From Jeotgalibacillus salarius (GTDB lineage Bacteria; Bacillota; Bacilli; Bacillales; Jeotgalibacillaceae), in contig NZ_SORX01000002.1 in assembly GCF_004405125.1 (NCBI RefSeq), positions 310,001-374,000 on the forward strand: a DNA stretch of 64,000 nt. The letters are read 5' to 3'. This document shows, piece after piece, positions 15,206 through 24,128 of this stretch (positions are counted from its first letter, which is position 1; each line of letters opens with the position of its first letter). The notes below the pieces were generated by a model that did no database searches, was not told the DNA's origin, and was given only the letters and a program-made list of their open reading frames with translations. A program made the position numbers and the translations under genes.

Positions 15206-16694
15206 GCTTCCACCACCGGTTTCTTCCAAATCTCTTGCGATTTAATGGATGCGCATCTGCAGATCTTGTATCCAGTTTTGATCCGGGAAGCCGGATAAAT
15301 GTATCCTTAATACCCGACACGTGAAAAGGGGCGATTGGCGATAAATAAGGAGTTGTAAGAGATTCCAGCTTAATCAGATGTACGATGAGTATGATTATCC
15401 CTGCTGCAACTCCTGTAAACCCAAACAATGATGCTAATATCATAAATGGAAATCTTAATATTCTGACTGCAGTATTCATTTCTACAGAAGGTACTACAAA
15501 AGAAGAAATAGCTGTTAATGCAACGACAATGACCATCAGGTTTGAAATAAACCCAGCATTGACTACCGCATCTCCGATTACAAGACCTCCAACGATGCCT
15601 ATGGTCTGTCCGATTGGATTTGGCAGCCTGATTCCTGCTTCCCGTATTAATTCAATTGTCAGTTCCAGTATTAAGGCCTCAAACAGTGGTGGATACGGGA
15701 TGTCTTGTACAGCTCTTTTTGCAGGTAAGGTGAGATCCTCAGGTATTATTTCAAAGTGAAAACTGATTGTAGCAATATAAATTGCCGGTAGTAATAATGC
15801 AATTAAAAAGCTGGCTATCCTTAACAATCGATAAAAGGTTCCTACAAGAAATCGCCCGTTATAATCATCTGGAGACTGATAGAAAGTAAAAAAATTAACA
15901 GGAGCAATTAGACAGGTAGGTGAACCATCCATCATGAAGGCAATTCTTCCTTCCATTAAGTTAGCAGCTGTACGTTCCGGTTTTTCTGTATTCAAAAACT
16001 GTGGAAACGGAGAGTAGTTGCTGTCTTCAATGAACTCTTCTATATAACCAACACTAAATGCAAGATCTACATCTACTGCATTAAGTCTCATCGTAAATTC
16101 CTCAACAAGCATAGGATCTGCAAGATCGTTTAAATATATCAATGCGGTCTTTCTATGAGAATGAGAACCAATTGAAAAATACTTTATGATCAGATGAGGA
16201 CTTTTTAGTCTGCTTCTGACCAGATTTAAATTAACAATTAAATTTTCATTAAACCCTGTGTGGGACCCTCTTACTATTTGTTCATTTTTAGGTTCCTGGA
16301 TTGAACGCTGAAAAACTTTTAACGATTTTATACTGGTTATATTCCATATCCCGGAATCATCGGATATCAACAGAGTTTCCCCATCTAGAAGGAATTCTAT
16401 CGCTTCAGTAAATGAAAGATCCGATGGTTGAATTTTCACATCAATCGTATCCGGAAATTCATCAGTTTTCCAGAACATCTCACTGATCCATTCAAGTAGA
16501 TTACTCTGTTTATTCGTATCTACAAGTGATTCATAATAGAGCAGAACGGTCTGTTTATCCAGATAATCTAAAACGATTGTCGTTAAATCATCAGAATTAC
16601 CTGAACTGAAATCGATTTGTTCTATTAGTTCATTAAAAGATTTACATTGGTTAATATTCTGTAGTTTTTTGAACCTTTTTTGATCTTTTTTCAT
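15192..16694 (-). CDS. Spore germination protein, GerA family
   Basis: A component of the nutrient receptor, 500 residues. A soluble N-terminal domain (about 1-270) is followed by four or five membrane helices; family markers include VRSRLKSPHLIIKYFSIGSH, VDVDLAFSVGYIEEFIEDS, MEGRIAFMMDGSP, YPPLFEALILELTIELIREA and PIGQTIGIVGGLVIGDAVV. AAGGATG precedes the ATG. First gene of gerA-gerB-gerC; forespore (sigma-G) expression is expected from family knowledge, but I did not identify a sigma-G promoter with confidence. Confidence 0.93.
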   Translation of the reverse strand: MKKDQKRFKKLQNINQCKSFNELIEQIDFSSGNSDDLTTIVLDYLDKQTVLLYYESLVDTNKQSNLLEWISEMFWKTDEFPDTIDVKIQPSDLSFTEAIEFLLDGETLLISDDSGIWNITSIKSLKVFQRSIQEPKNEQIVRGSHTGFNENLIVNLNLVRSRLKSPHLIIKYFSIGSHSHRKTALIYLNDLADPMLVEEFTMRLNAVDVDLAFSVGYIEEFIEDSNYSPFPQFLNTEKPERTAANLMEGRIAFMMDGSPTCLIAPVNFFTFYQSPDDYNGRFLVGTFYRLLRIASFLIALLLPAIYIATISFHFEIIPEDLTLPAKRAVQDIPYPPLFEALILELTIELIREAGIRLPNPIGQTIGIVGGLVIGDAVVNAGFISNLMVIVVALTAISSFVVPSVEMNTAVRILRFPFMILASLFGFTGVAAGIIILIVHLIKLESLTTPYLSPIAPFHVSGIKDTFIRLPGSKLDTRSADAHPLNRKRFGRNRWWKHAKK

Positions 16695-16740
16695 ATAGAC
16701 ACATCCTTGAAGCTAGTATGTCTATAGCTGAAAAAATTAA

Positions 16741-16774
16741 ACAAAAAACTCTCCAAAAATGGAGAGTTTTTTGT
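16741..16774 (-). terminator. Terminator after the CAP-domain gene
   Basis: AAAAAACTCTCC pairs with GGAGAGTTTTTT around a short loop, 41 bases past the stop, separating this gene from gerA. Confidence 0.88.
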
Positions 16775-16814
16775 TTGGAGTAATATATTGTCATTACCTA
16801 TGGTGAAATTCGAC

Positions 16815-17633
16815 TTATTTACCGATAAACATCTGAGTCCAGTAGTTACCGTTTTCAACATGTCCAACACCAATATGTGTATATGATGTGCTTAAAATGT
16901 TTTGTCTGTGACCTTCGCTATCCATCCATGCTTGTACGACCTGTTCAGGCGTTCGCTGACCCATTGCAATATTTTCTCCTGCAGAACGGTAGTCAATACC
17001 GTATGATTTCATCATATCAAATGGAGAACCATACGTCGGGCTTGTGTGTGAGAAATATTGATTTCTTGCCATATCGGCAGACTTTTCTTCCGCTACCGCA
17101 GACAGGTCAACATCCGCTTTTAGCGCAGGCAAACCATATTTACTTCTTTCCTGGTTCGTTAATTCAACTACTTGTGCTTCAAAATTGCCAAGCTCCTGTT
17201 GAACAGCAGGTGTGCCAGTTTCTTCGACTGCTGTGTCAGCTTGTGTATTCTCTTCTTCTGTTTGTTCTGGAACATTTACTTCCTCACTGTCTGGAGTTGT
17301 TGCTTCAGGTGAAGGTTCAACTGGAGTCACTTCTTCCGCTTCTGGTGCTTCAGCTGGTGTGCTCTCTTTTTCAGGTACCTTTACACTGTCATCTGACTCT
17401 TTAGGTGTTACTTCGGGTGAAGTTTCAACCGGTGCGGCTTCTTCCTGCTTCAATACTTCCCCATTATGGTATATATAAATCTTTTGATCTTGCACTTTTA
17501 TATTATGCTGCTTCATAAAATCCTCAAAGAAGTCATAATAAGAGAATTTTTCCCAATGTGCACTGGCAGTTCCTGCTGGAACCTGAAACAGTGAGAAAAT
17601 AATTGCTGCTGATACTAATACTTTACCAAACAT
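16815..17633 (-). CDS. Secreted CAP-domain protein (YkwD-like)
   Basis: A 272-residue exported protein. Signal peptide about residues 1-25 (cleavage near ASA-HW), a short structured region, a Pro/Glu/Thr-rich linker of about 90 residues, then a C-terminal CAP/SCP domain with LTNQERSKYGLPAL, HTSPTYGSPFDMMKSYG, AGENIAMG and WMDSEGHRQNIL, the standard YkwD pattern. Function of bacterial CAP proteins is not settled; in spore formers many are envelope or coat associated. ATG 17633 follows GGAGGG; an upstream in-frame start lacks a site. Confidence 0.88.
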   Translation of the reverse strand: MFGKVLVSAAIIFSLFQVPAGTASAHWEKFSYYDFFEDFMKQHNIKVQDQKIYIYHNGEVLKQEEAAPVETSPEVTPKESDDSVKVPEKESTPAEAPEAEEVTPVEPSPEATTPDSEEVNVPEQTEEENTQADTAVEETGTPAVQQELGNFEAQVVELTNQERSKYGLPALKADVDLSAVAEEKSADMARNQYFSHTSPTYGSPFDMMKSYGIDYRSAGENIAMGQRTPEQVVQAWMDSEGHRQNILSTSYTHIGVGHVENGNYWTQMFIGK

Positions 17634-17932
17634 AATATCCCTCCAAAAATGTTTTGTCTCTCGACACAATCATCTTACCATCAGATCAGCTGTAACAATT
17701 ACGGAAGCAAATGGAAGTCTAGTGTTAAAAGAAGAATCTTCCAAATTATCAAATCCATATTCTATTGTTTTCAGATAAAACCTTGTGAAGTAAAGGTTTT
17801 TAAAAAAACAGCCTGATTAGCATCTTATGGTAAGATTGCTATCCAGGCCGTATTAGCGGAAATCATTACATATATAATATGATTGACAAGATCATTGATC
17901 TACGTTTATTTAACGTTTATGACGTATTCTTT
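17634..17932. other. Intergenic stretch, CAP gene to small ORF
   Basis: About 300 bases. It holds the promoter side of the CAP gene, a small ACCTT/AAGGT hairpin near 17781-17797 and the terminator at 17802-17847. I see no convincing coding frame. Confidence 0.6.
17802..17847 (-). terminator. Terminator after the G3E GTPase operon
   Basis: A long stem on the minus strand (GCCTG, TAGCA, CTTA pairing with TAAG, GCTA, CAGGC, with small bulges) is followed by a T7 run. Confidence 0.85.
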
Positions 17933-18187
17933 TCAATTGTTAAAATTCTGTTGAAAAAGCATGTCCAAATAATCAATCAGTACATATTGTTCTTCTTCAT
18001 TAAGATCAGATTGCCTGATCAGCTGAATAGTAATTTGATATTTTTCTTCAGGCCTCCTTCTCACACGCGGATGAGTGTTCTCATCGTTCCACTCACTGAT
18101 AATGGTCTTTTCCATATGTTCAAATGTTTTAAACGTCCTATTTGACCAAAGAGAAGAATACAGAGTGAACAATGAAAGCTTATTCAT
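17933..18187 (-). CDS. Small protein downstream of G3E GTPase
   Basis: An 84-residue protein I do not recognise. It is mixed charge and probably soluble, with a basic HPRVRRRPEEKYQ patch in the middle and a predicted helical, acidic C terminus. The ATG shares a base with the GTPase stop (TGATG), so it is translationally coupled, and a terminator follows about 85 bases later. The coupling suggests a partner or target of the GTPase, an inference from position only. A TTG at 18190 is the alternative start. Confidence 0.65.
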   Translation of the reverse strand: MNKLSLFTLYSSLWSNRTFKTFEHMEKTIISEWNDENTHPRVRRRPEEKYQITIQLIRQSDLNEEEQYVLIDYLDMLFQQNFNN

Positions 18188-19101
18188 CAATTTTCTAGTG
18201 CCCTTAAACCATTTTCTATTTGAACTTTATCTAAATTTTCTCCAATAACAACAAAATTTGGTGTCATTTTGATATCCTGTTCAAAAAACAGTGGCATTCC
18301 ATATGAATACTGGACCAATGTCGGATAATACTCATCTTTGAAAGGAATAAAACCCTTCATCCGGTAAACATAAGAAGATTGATCTCTCATCCACTCTTCA
18401 AAAGCTGCCCGATCAATTTTATTTGAGAATGTATAAACGACTACTGATAAATCAAGTTCCTGGTTAACCCTGACTTTAGAGGCACCGCTTTGATCCTTAA
18501 TAGTCAGCTGTTTAAGAGTCTCCTGATCTATTTTTGCCTGCTGGGTCAATAAAATTTTTGAGGAACTGATCGATTGAATTTCATTTAATATATATGGAAT
18601 TCTATTCTCTGAAATTAAATCTGTCTTATTTAATAGAATCAGACCTGCGAATTTAATCTGTTCTCTTAAGAGCTGTAAAGCCTGAATAGAGAGCTGGTCT
18701 CTTTTTTCCCATTGAAGCGCATCAACAGTCGTTATAATGCCTTTAAAATCAAATTTATCGGCAAACAATGGAGATAAAACTGAATCAACTACTTCTACGG
18801 GATGAGCAACGCCTGTCGTTTCGATTATCAGTGTGTCAAAGCCACCATTGAATAAAAGCTGCTGCAGCTGACTTTCTAATTTGTCCTGAATGGTACAGCA
18901 AATACAGCCATCTAAAAGCTCTGCTAAAGGGATATCTTTATCCATTTCTTCAGAGTCGATCGAGACTTTTCCGGCTTCATTCATCAATACTGCAGGTGTC
19001 CTGCCTTCCTCTTTTTCAAATTGAATCAATCTTTTTAATAAAGTTGTTTTTCCGCTGCCTAGAAAACCTGATAATAAGTATACTGGAATTTTTTTGTTCA
19101 T
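18187..19101 (-). CDS. G3E-family GTPase (COG0523, CobW-like)
   Basis: A 304-residue P-loop GTPase of the metallochaperone group. Seen: GFLGSGKTTLLKRL (Walker A) near residues 12-25, the metal-binding CxCC as GCICCTI near 66-72, the ETTGVAHP switch segment, NKTDLI base-recognition motif, and a C-terminal CobW_C domain with MKGFIPF. Members insert or deliver Zn, Co or Ni; which metal is not shown here, and I see no Zur box I would defend. GAAGGG precedes the ATG. Coupled to the small protein downstream. Confidence 0.88.
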   Translation of the reverse strand: MNKKIPVYLLSGFLGSGKTTLLKRLIQFEKEEGRTPAVLMNEAGKVSIDSEEMDKDIPLAELLDGCICCTIQDKLESQLQQLLFNGGFDTLIIETTGVAHPVEVVDSVLSPLFADKFDFKGIITTVDALQWEKRDQLSIQALQLLREQIKFAGLILLNKTDLISENRIPYILNEIQSISSSKILLTQQAKIDQETLKQLTIKDQSGASKVRVNQELDLSVVVYTFSNKIDRAAFEEWMRDQSSYVYRMKGFIPFKDEYYPTLVQYSYGMPLFFEQDIKMTPNFVVIGENLDKVQIENGLRALEN

Positions 19102-19115
19102 CTAATCATCCCTTC

Positions 19116-19147
19116 AAAAAAACCTGGCCATTGATGGCCAGGTTTTT
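19116..19147 (-). terminator. Terminator after ctp
   Basis: AACCTGGCCA pairs with TGGCCAGGTT and a T run follows on the minus strand. Confidence 0.9.
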
Positions 19148-19166
19148 AAAGTTTTTCACTTACTTT

Positions 19167-20660
19167 TTAGGAAGCTTCATCTGTTTGGATATTCGCTTCT
19201 TCAATCAAATACTCGATTGCACTGTTAACCTGAGGATCTTCCTCTTCCAATTGCTCGCGTAAGCTAAGCATGATAGAAGAAGATGTTTCAGCATTAATTA
19301 TACCGGTTACTTCCAGCTCATTCTCTTCCTGATACGTCTCAACTGCGTTGACTGTATCTTCGTCGAATAATCCATCAATGTTACCGGGATTTAATCCAAG
19401 CGCTTTTAACATCTGTTCTGCAGTTTTCACTTCTTCTGAAAGCATTGATTCTTCCAGCGCTGTATCGATATTTAAATAAGGTAAGCTTGCATAATCCGGC
19501 ATGTCCACTTCAGTGGTCGGAGCAACACCATCTTCATGAACCCAATTATCATTTGGAGTTAACCAACGTGCTGTTGTAATTTTCATATTAGAAGAATCCG
19601 TAAAATCTTCTGCAGTCTGAACGGTACCTTTACCGAAAGTATTTTTACCGAATAAAGGAATGTCTGCTGTTTCATTTACCGCGGCTGCTACAATTTCTGA
19701 AGCACTTGCACTTCCTTCATCAATGATTACTGCAGTTGGCACTTCTACTTTATCGCCTTCCTGTGCAGCAATCACCTGCTTTTCGCCATTCTTTTCTTCT
19801 ATTTGAACAATTGTCTCACCTGCGGGCACAAATAGATTAGCTACAGAAATCGCCTGAGGTAACAGTCCACCCGGGTTTTGTCTGAGATCTAAAACAAGTG
19901 CTTCCATACCCTGTGATTCTAAGTCCTGCAGTGCTTCAGTCAGCTCATCAAAAGACGTTTCTGAAAAACTTGTCAATTGAACTGTTGCGACATTTTGATC
20001 GTCAATTTCATAATAAACAGTTTCTAATGGAATATCGTCTCTGGTAATTGTCAGGTCAATTGTTTCCTGAACGCCAGGACGCTGAATCGTCAGAGTAACC
20101 TCAGTACCTTTTTCTCCCCTGATCAGCATGACTGCTTCAGAGGCGCTCATACCCTGAATACTTTCTCCGTCAACAGCAAGAATCTTATCATTAGGTAATA
20201 CACCAGCTCTTTCTGCCGGGGATCCTTTAATTGGCGAAACAATCGTTATGAGTTCATTCATTGATTGAATCTCTGCCCCGATTCCTTGAAAACTTGAAGT
20301 AATATTCTCATTAAATTGAGCTGTTTCTTCCTGATTCATATAATCTGAATATGGGTCGCCAAGTGAATCTACCATCCCATTAATGGCACCATTAATCAGG
20401 TCGTCTTCATTAAACTCAAGGAAGTAATCTTCCTGAATCGAATCATATGCTTCATAAAGTTTATTAAATTCAGTTCGTTCCTGCACTCCTACCGTAACTG
20501 CTTTTTCATCCCCAAATGATAATGCAAAAATAGAGATTCCTGCAGTTGCTAAGACAGTGAAGAATAGCAGCATCACGAAATGAAATTTTTTTATGTTTAC
20601 ATAGTTAGACAATGTTTCTTTTGCTTCTTCTTTCGTTACATCTTGATGCTCGTTATCCAT
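19167..20660 (-). CDS. Carboxy-terminal processing protease (S41)
   Basis: A 497-residue exported serine protease of the CtpA/CtpB type. One membrane anchor (about residues 27-48), a PDZ domain (about 105-190, GIGAEIQ to LTIQRPG), the S41 catalytic domain with the Ser in GSASASEIVAAAV and the Lys in FGKGTVQTAE, and a C-terminal peptidoglycan-binding domain (LKALGLNPGNIDGLFDEDT). In B. subtilis CtpB is the forespore signalling protease that cleaves SpoIVFA and CtpA is a vegetative paralogue; position cannot tell them apart with certainty. GGTG precedes the ATG. Confidence 0.9.
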   Translation of the reverse strand: MDNEHQDVTKEEAKETLSNYVNIKKFHFVMLLFFTVLATAGISIFALSFGDEKAVTVGVQERTEFNKLYEAYDSIQEDYFLEFNEDDLINGAINGMVDSLGDPYSDYMNQEETAQFNENITSSFQGIGAEIQSMNELITIVSPIKGSPAERAGVLPNDKILAVDGESIQGMSASEAVMLIRGEKGTEVTLTIQRPGVQETIDLTITRDDIPLETVYYEIDDQNVATVQLTSFSETSFDELTEALQDLESQGMEALVLDLRQNPGGLLPQAISVANLFVPAGETIVQIEEKNGEKQVIAAQEGDKVEVPTAVIIDEGSASASEIVAAAVNETADIPLFGKNTFGKGTVQTAEDFTDSSNMKITTARWLTPNDNWVHEDGVAPTTEVDMPDYASLPYLNIDTALEESMLSEEVKTAEQMLKALGLNPGNIDGLFDEDTVNAVETYQEENELEVTGIINAETSSSIMLSLREQLEEEDPQVNSAIEYLIEEANIQTDEAS

Positions 20661-20783
20661 TTTTTCACCACTTTCTGATCAAACCGCCTATTTTATCTTA
20701 ACAGCTTTATGTATTCAGTAAAAGCAAAATATAAACTTTCAAAAATATGTCGAAATTAGATTCCTTGTATTTTGAATAGGGAA

Positions 20784-20816
20784 ATAAAACCGGCTGCGCC
20801 ATTGCACAGCCGGTAA
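20784..20816 (-). terminator. Terminator after deoD
   Basis: ACCGGCTG pairs with CAGCCGGT, then TTTTA on the minus strand. Confidence 0.85.
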
Positions 20817-20820
20817 AAGT

Positions 20821-21525
20821 TTATTCTGCGATTGCAGCGTCTAATGCAACAACAATCATATCGTTAAACGTTACCTGACGTTCTTCAGAAGATGTAGCTT
20901 CACCAGTCAGGATGTGATCACTTACAGTAAGTACCGAAAGTGCTTTTCTATTGTGCTTAGCAGCAAGCGTATAAAGAGCTGATGTTTCCATTTCAATTGC
21001 TAAAATACCGTATTGTGCCCATTTTTCATGTTCTGCGTTATCATCATAAAAAATATCAGCAGTAAATACGTTACCCACTTTAAGATTAAGGCCTTTTTCA
21101 GAACCTGCATCAAAAGCATTTTTTAGTAAACCAAAATCAGCTGCTGGTGCATAATCAACACCTTTAAACGTTCTTTGATTCATATTGTTGTCAGTTGAAG
21201 CAGTCATTGCAAGAATGACGTCACGTACTTTAACATCCTTTTGAATAGCGCCACAAGTACCTACACGAATCAGGTTTTTAACTCCATACTCTTCAATCAG
21301 CTCATTTGCATAGATCGAAATTGAAGGTACACCCATTCCAGTACCTTGTACTGAAATTTTATGTCCCTTATATGTACCTGTGTAACCGAACATATTTCTC
21401 ACTTCGTTATAGCATGTTACGTCCTCAAGAAAAGTTTCTGCTATATATTTGGCTCTTAATGGGTCACCAGGTAATAATACAGTTTCAGCGATATCGCCTT
21501 TTTTTGCACCAATATGAATACTCAT
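20821..21525 (-). CDS. deoD: Purine nucleoside phosphorylase, DeoD type
   Basis: Hexameric phosphorylase of 234 residues that splits purine (deoxy)nucleosides into base and pentose 1-phosphate. Visible: [20 protein letters not shown] at the N terminus with [10 protein letters not shown] phosphate site, [24 protein letters not shown] and [12 protein letters not shown]. Catalytic Asp lies in [16 protein letters not shown] precedes the ATG. Monocistronic between terminators. Confidence 0.96.
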   Translation of the reverse strand: MSIHIGAKKGDIAETVLLPGDPLRAKYIAETFLEDVTCYNEVRNMFGYTGTYKGHKISVQGTGMGVPSISIYANELIEEYGVKNLIRVGTCGAIQKDVKVRDVILAMTASTDNNMNQRTFKGVDYAPAADFGLLKNAFDAGSEKGLNLKVGNVFTADIFYDDNAEHEKWAQYGILAIEMETSALYTLAAKHNRKALSVLTVSDHILTGEATSSEERQVTFNDMIVVALDAAIAE

Positions 21526-21623
21526 GTTATTTCCTCCCTATCCTTTATGAAGCCTTATTGTAGCCTTTTTTATTCTACATTTCAACTTTTTATTATGATT
21601 CGGAGTTGCTACTAAGTTTTTTT

Positions 21624-21842
21624 CTACTTAATAACTGTTCGATATTCTTCCCACAAATCATCAAAGACCACAGCCAGGGAAAAATAATCATCTGTCGTTT
21701 CGATGTACTGACTAATTTCGTTGTAATCGCTTGATCTTCTCGGAAAACTGTTATCTTCGTATATTTTATTTGCCAATGTTTCTTTGTTATTTCTTGGTGC
21801 AGGTTCTCTGTATTTTAATACAAAATGATAAAACGTTCTCAC
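21624..21842 (-). CDS. yozE: YozE-family protein (UPF0346)
   Basis: A 72-residue protein with the SAM-like helical YozE fold: MRTFYHFVLKYREP at the start and DNSFPRRSSDYNEISQYIE in the centre align with B. subtilis YozE. Function unknown; possible nucleic-acid binding is only structural speculation. GTG start with TAGGAGGG upstream. Confidence 0.88.
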   Translation of the reverse strand: MRTFYHFVLKYREPAPRNNKETLANKIYEDNSFPRRSSDYNEISQYIETTDDYFSLAVVFDDLWEEYRTVIK

Positions 21843-21944
21843 CTATCTCCCTCCTATTCGTCATGGAATCTGCTAGTCTATTCTATTAATCGGTATTTAA
21901 CATGTATGGTTAAGTCGAAACAAGTATGATCCCGCCAATTCACT

Positions 21945-21978
21945 TAAAAAAGCTGTTCCCCATAAATTGAGGAACAGC
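21945..21978 (-). terminator. Terminator after the PTS IIA gene
   Basis: AGCTGTTCC pairs with GGAACAGC and is followed by T residues on the minus strand. Confidence 0.88.
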
Positions 21979-21985
21979 CTGTACC

Positions 21986-22486
21986 TTATTTAGATGAAAC
22001 GGTCAAAACTGTGTCCTGACCAGCCTGGACAGTATCTACTGAATGCTTTTCGATACCTGCCAGGTCATCACCATTCGTAATAATCACCGGTGTAATAATA
22101 CTTTTAGCTTCTGAACGTACTAGTTCAAGATCAAATGTAACGAGCGGATCGCCAGCATTTACTTTCGAACCTTCAGTCACATGCGCTTCAAACCCTTTTC
22201 CATCCATCGAAACAGTTTCCAGTCCGATATGAATCAGAATTTCTGCTCCATTTTTGGCTTTCAAACCGATTGCATGCTTTGTTGGAAATACCTGAACCAC
22301 TTCCCCGTCAATTGGAGATACGACTTTTCCATCGGTTGGTTCAACTGCTACGCCGTCTCCCATCATTTTCTGAGAAAATACAGGATCCGGCACCTCTTCT
22401 AGGGATAAAAGATTACCTGTAATCGGAGACTTAATTTCAACGTCTATTGGTGCTTCTTCTTTTTTACCAAATAATTTTTTTAACAT
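21986..22486 (-). CDS. ypqE: Glucose-type PTS EIIA protein (YpqE)
   Basis: A free-standing 166-residue EIIA(Glc)-type phosphocarrier. The phosphorylated His is in ILIHIGLETV (about residue 83-92) and the second active-site His in FPTKHAIGLKA; IKSPITGNL, DGVAVEPTDG and SPIDGEVVQVFPT are the barrel strands. It would receive phosphate from HPr and pass it to EIIB domains of glucose-family permeases encoded elsewhere. No permease is adjacent. GAGGAG precedes the ATG. Confidence 0.94.
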   Translation of the reverse strand: MLKKLFGKKEEAPIDVEIKSPITGNLLSLEEVPDPVFSQKMMGDGVAVEPTDGKVVSPIDGEVVQVFPTKHAIGLKAKNGAEILIHIGLETVSMDGKGFEAHVTEGSKVNAGDPLVTFDLELVRSEAKSIITPVIITNGDDLAGIEKHSVDTVQAGQDTVLTVSSK

Positions 22487-22580
22487 CTAATCACTCTCCT
22501 CATGTATATATAGACAAAATACCTTCCCACTAAACTTTCGCATAAAGCAGTCTATCAAATTGTTCATATATTCACAAGTA

Positions 22581-23003
22581 TTATTCCTCAAAAAGGTTTT
22601 TATATTCTCCGTATCCTTCTTTCTCCAGATCATGAACCGGAACAAATTTCATTGCTGCAGAATTGATGCAATATCTTAAACCGTCAGGACCGGGTCCATC
22701 GTTAAAAACGTGACCTAAATGTGAATCAGCTTCATTTGATCTGACCTCAGTCCGAACCATAAAATGACTCGTATCTTTTTTTTCTCTAATGTCATTCAGG
22801 TCAATTGGTTTTGTAAAGCTCGGCCAGCCACAACCTGCATCGTATTTATCTTTTGAACTGAATAATGGTTTACCGGATATGATATCTACATAGATGCCAT
22901 CATTGAATTCATCCCAGTATTCATTCTTAAAAGGAGGTTCTGTTCCATTGTTTTGAGTGACTTCAAGCTGCATTTTATTTAATTCGTTTAGTTTTTTCTT
23001 CAT
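22581..23003 (-). CDS. msrB: Peptide methionine (R)-S-oxide reductase
   Basis: Repairs the R epimer of methionine sulfoxide in proteins. The 140-residue product has [26 protein letters not shown] and the catalytic Cys in [13 protein letters not shown]. The two CxxC zinc sites of some MsrB proteins are absent, as in the B. subtilis type. Starts four bases inside msrA (ATGA overlap), with GGAGAG in the msrA end. Confidence 0.95.
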   Translation of the reverse strand: MKKKLNELNKMQLEVTQNNGTEPPFKNEYWDEFNDGIYVDIISGKPLFSSKDKYDAGCGWPSFTKPIDLNDIREKKDTSHFMVRTEVRSNEADSHLGHVFNDGPGPDGLRYCINSAAMKFVPVHDLEKEGYGEYKNLFEE

Positions 23004-23536
23004 TGATTAAATCTCTCCTTATTGTGCTCTACCATTCTTTTTCTACCCGATCCAGTATAGTAAGCCTGGTAGTGACCTGGATTTTTACTGTAATAATTTT
23101 GGTGAGATTCTTCGGCAGGGTAAAATTCAGATGCAGAAAAAATATCAGTTACAATCGGCTTGTTATATTTTCCACTTTGTTCAAGTTCATTTTTTGAAGC
23201 TTCTGCAAGTAATCTTTGTTTCTCAGTGTGAACATATATTGCTGTTTTATAAGATTCTCCCCGGTCAAAAAATTGTCCACCTTCATCTGTTGGATCAATT
23301 TGTACCCAAAAAATCTCCAATAGCTTTTCGTATGAATAAACCTGTGGATCGAAAATAATTTGCACAGCTTCACGATGTCCAGTAGTTTCACTGCAAACTT
23401 CTTTATACGTCGGATTTTCTGTATGACCGCCAGTATATCCTGAGGTTACAGAATGTATGCCGGGTTCCTGATCAAATGGTTTTACCATGCACCAGAAGCA
23501 CCCTCCTGCAAAAGTTGCTTTTTCATAGTTAGTCAC
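23000..23536 (-). CDS. msrA: Peptide methionine (S)-S-oxide reductase
   Basis: Repairs the S epimer of methionine sulfoxide. The catalytic motif GCFWCM lies at residues 12-17, followed by [20 protein letters not shown] and HEAVQ-type (here [11 protein letters not shown]). 178 residues, normal length. GTG start with AGGAGT upstream (ATG is not available in phase there). Co-transcribed with msrB, and probably behind ypmS. Confidence 0.95.
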   Translation of the reverse strand: MTNYEKATFAGGCFWCMVKPFDQEPGIHSVTSGYTGGHTENPTYKEVCSETTGHREAVQIIFDPQVYSYEKLLEIFWVQIDPTDEGGQFFDRGESYKTAIYVHTEKQRLLAEASKNELEQSGKYNKPIVTDIFSASEFYPAEESHQNYYSKNPGHYQAYYTGSGRKRMVEHNKERFNQ

Positions 23537-23551
23537 TTATGATCACTCCTA

Positions 23552-24127
23552 TTATTGTGGTACATAAATTGAAAATGAAATTTCATCTTCTTCCAGATTA
23601 AATTGATTAGTCTTCACATTTAATCCTTGTGCAACATCGATTTCAGTAACTTGAACCACAATCTGTTGGTTTTGAGGCTCCATCACAACCCATTCTGGGA
23701 ATTCATATGAATCGTCAATAAATTTTAAAACACTGGATACTGGAAGATCAATTGCGCCAAGCGAAAGGCTTTCTTGAGTTAATAGTAAATTCCCATTTTC
23801 AAGGGCATTAGCTTCAAAAGACATTTGAAAGTCTATACTCGTACTGAAGATTGGAATTTCTCCATTAAGCTTAACACGTTCATCAAATAATACTGAATAA
23901 TCGATGGACCCACCCAGTTCTTCTTGGATAAACCTGTTAGCTACAATAGTTAAATCTTCTCTATTTGTTATGACTTCAAATTCAGCTCTTGATTCAGGGG
24001 GAGCAGCAGGCGTTGCATTCGCCTGTTCCCCATCTACCGGCCTAAACAATAAGAATACAAAAACGGCTGCACCTGCTAATACAAGTAATAGCAGGCTAAA
24101 AAACAAAACTTTCCAAAGATTTTTCAT
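23552..24127 (-). CDS. ypmS: YpmS-like membrane-anchored protein (DUF2140)
   Basis: A 191-residue protein with one N-terminal membrane helix (about residues 5-29) and an extracytoplasmic beta-rich domain with FEVITNREDLTIVANRFIQE, matching B. subtilis YpmS. Function unknown. ATG 24127 is one base after the ypmR stop and has AAGGAG 9 bases upstream; upstream in-frame ATGs are badly placed. Forms a pair with ypmR, as in B. subtilis. Confidence 0.85.
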   Translation of the reverse strand: MKNLWKVLFFSLLLLVLAGAAVFVFLLFRPVDGEQANATPAAPPESRAEFEVITNREDLTIVANRFIQEELGGSIDYSVLFDERVKLNGEIPIFSTSIDFQMSFEANALENGNLLLTQESLSLGAIDLPVSSVLKFIDDSYEFPEWVVMEPQNQQIVVQVTEIDVAQGLNVKTNQFNLEEDEISFSIYVPQ

Positions 24128-24128
24128 G

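Noticed and set aside
15385-15759. A 124-codon plus-strand frame
   Set aside because: Antisense to the membrane part of gerA, which has full family similarity; no ribosome site.
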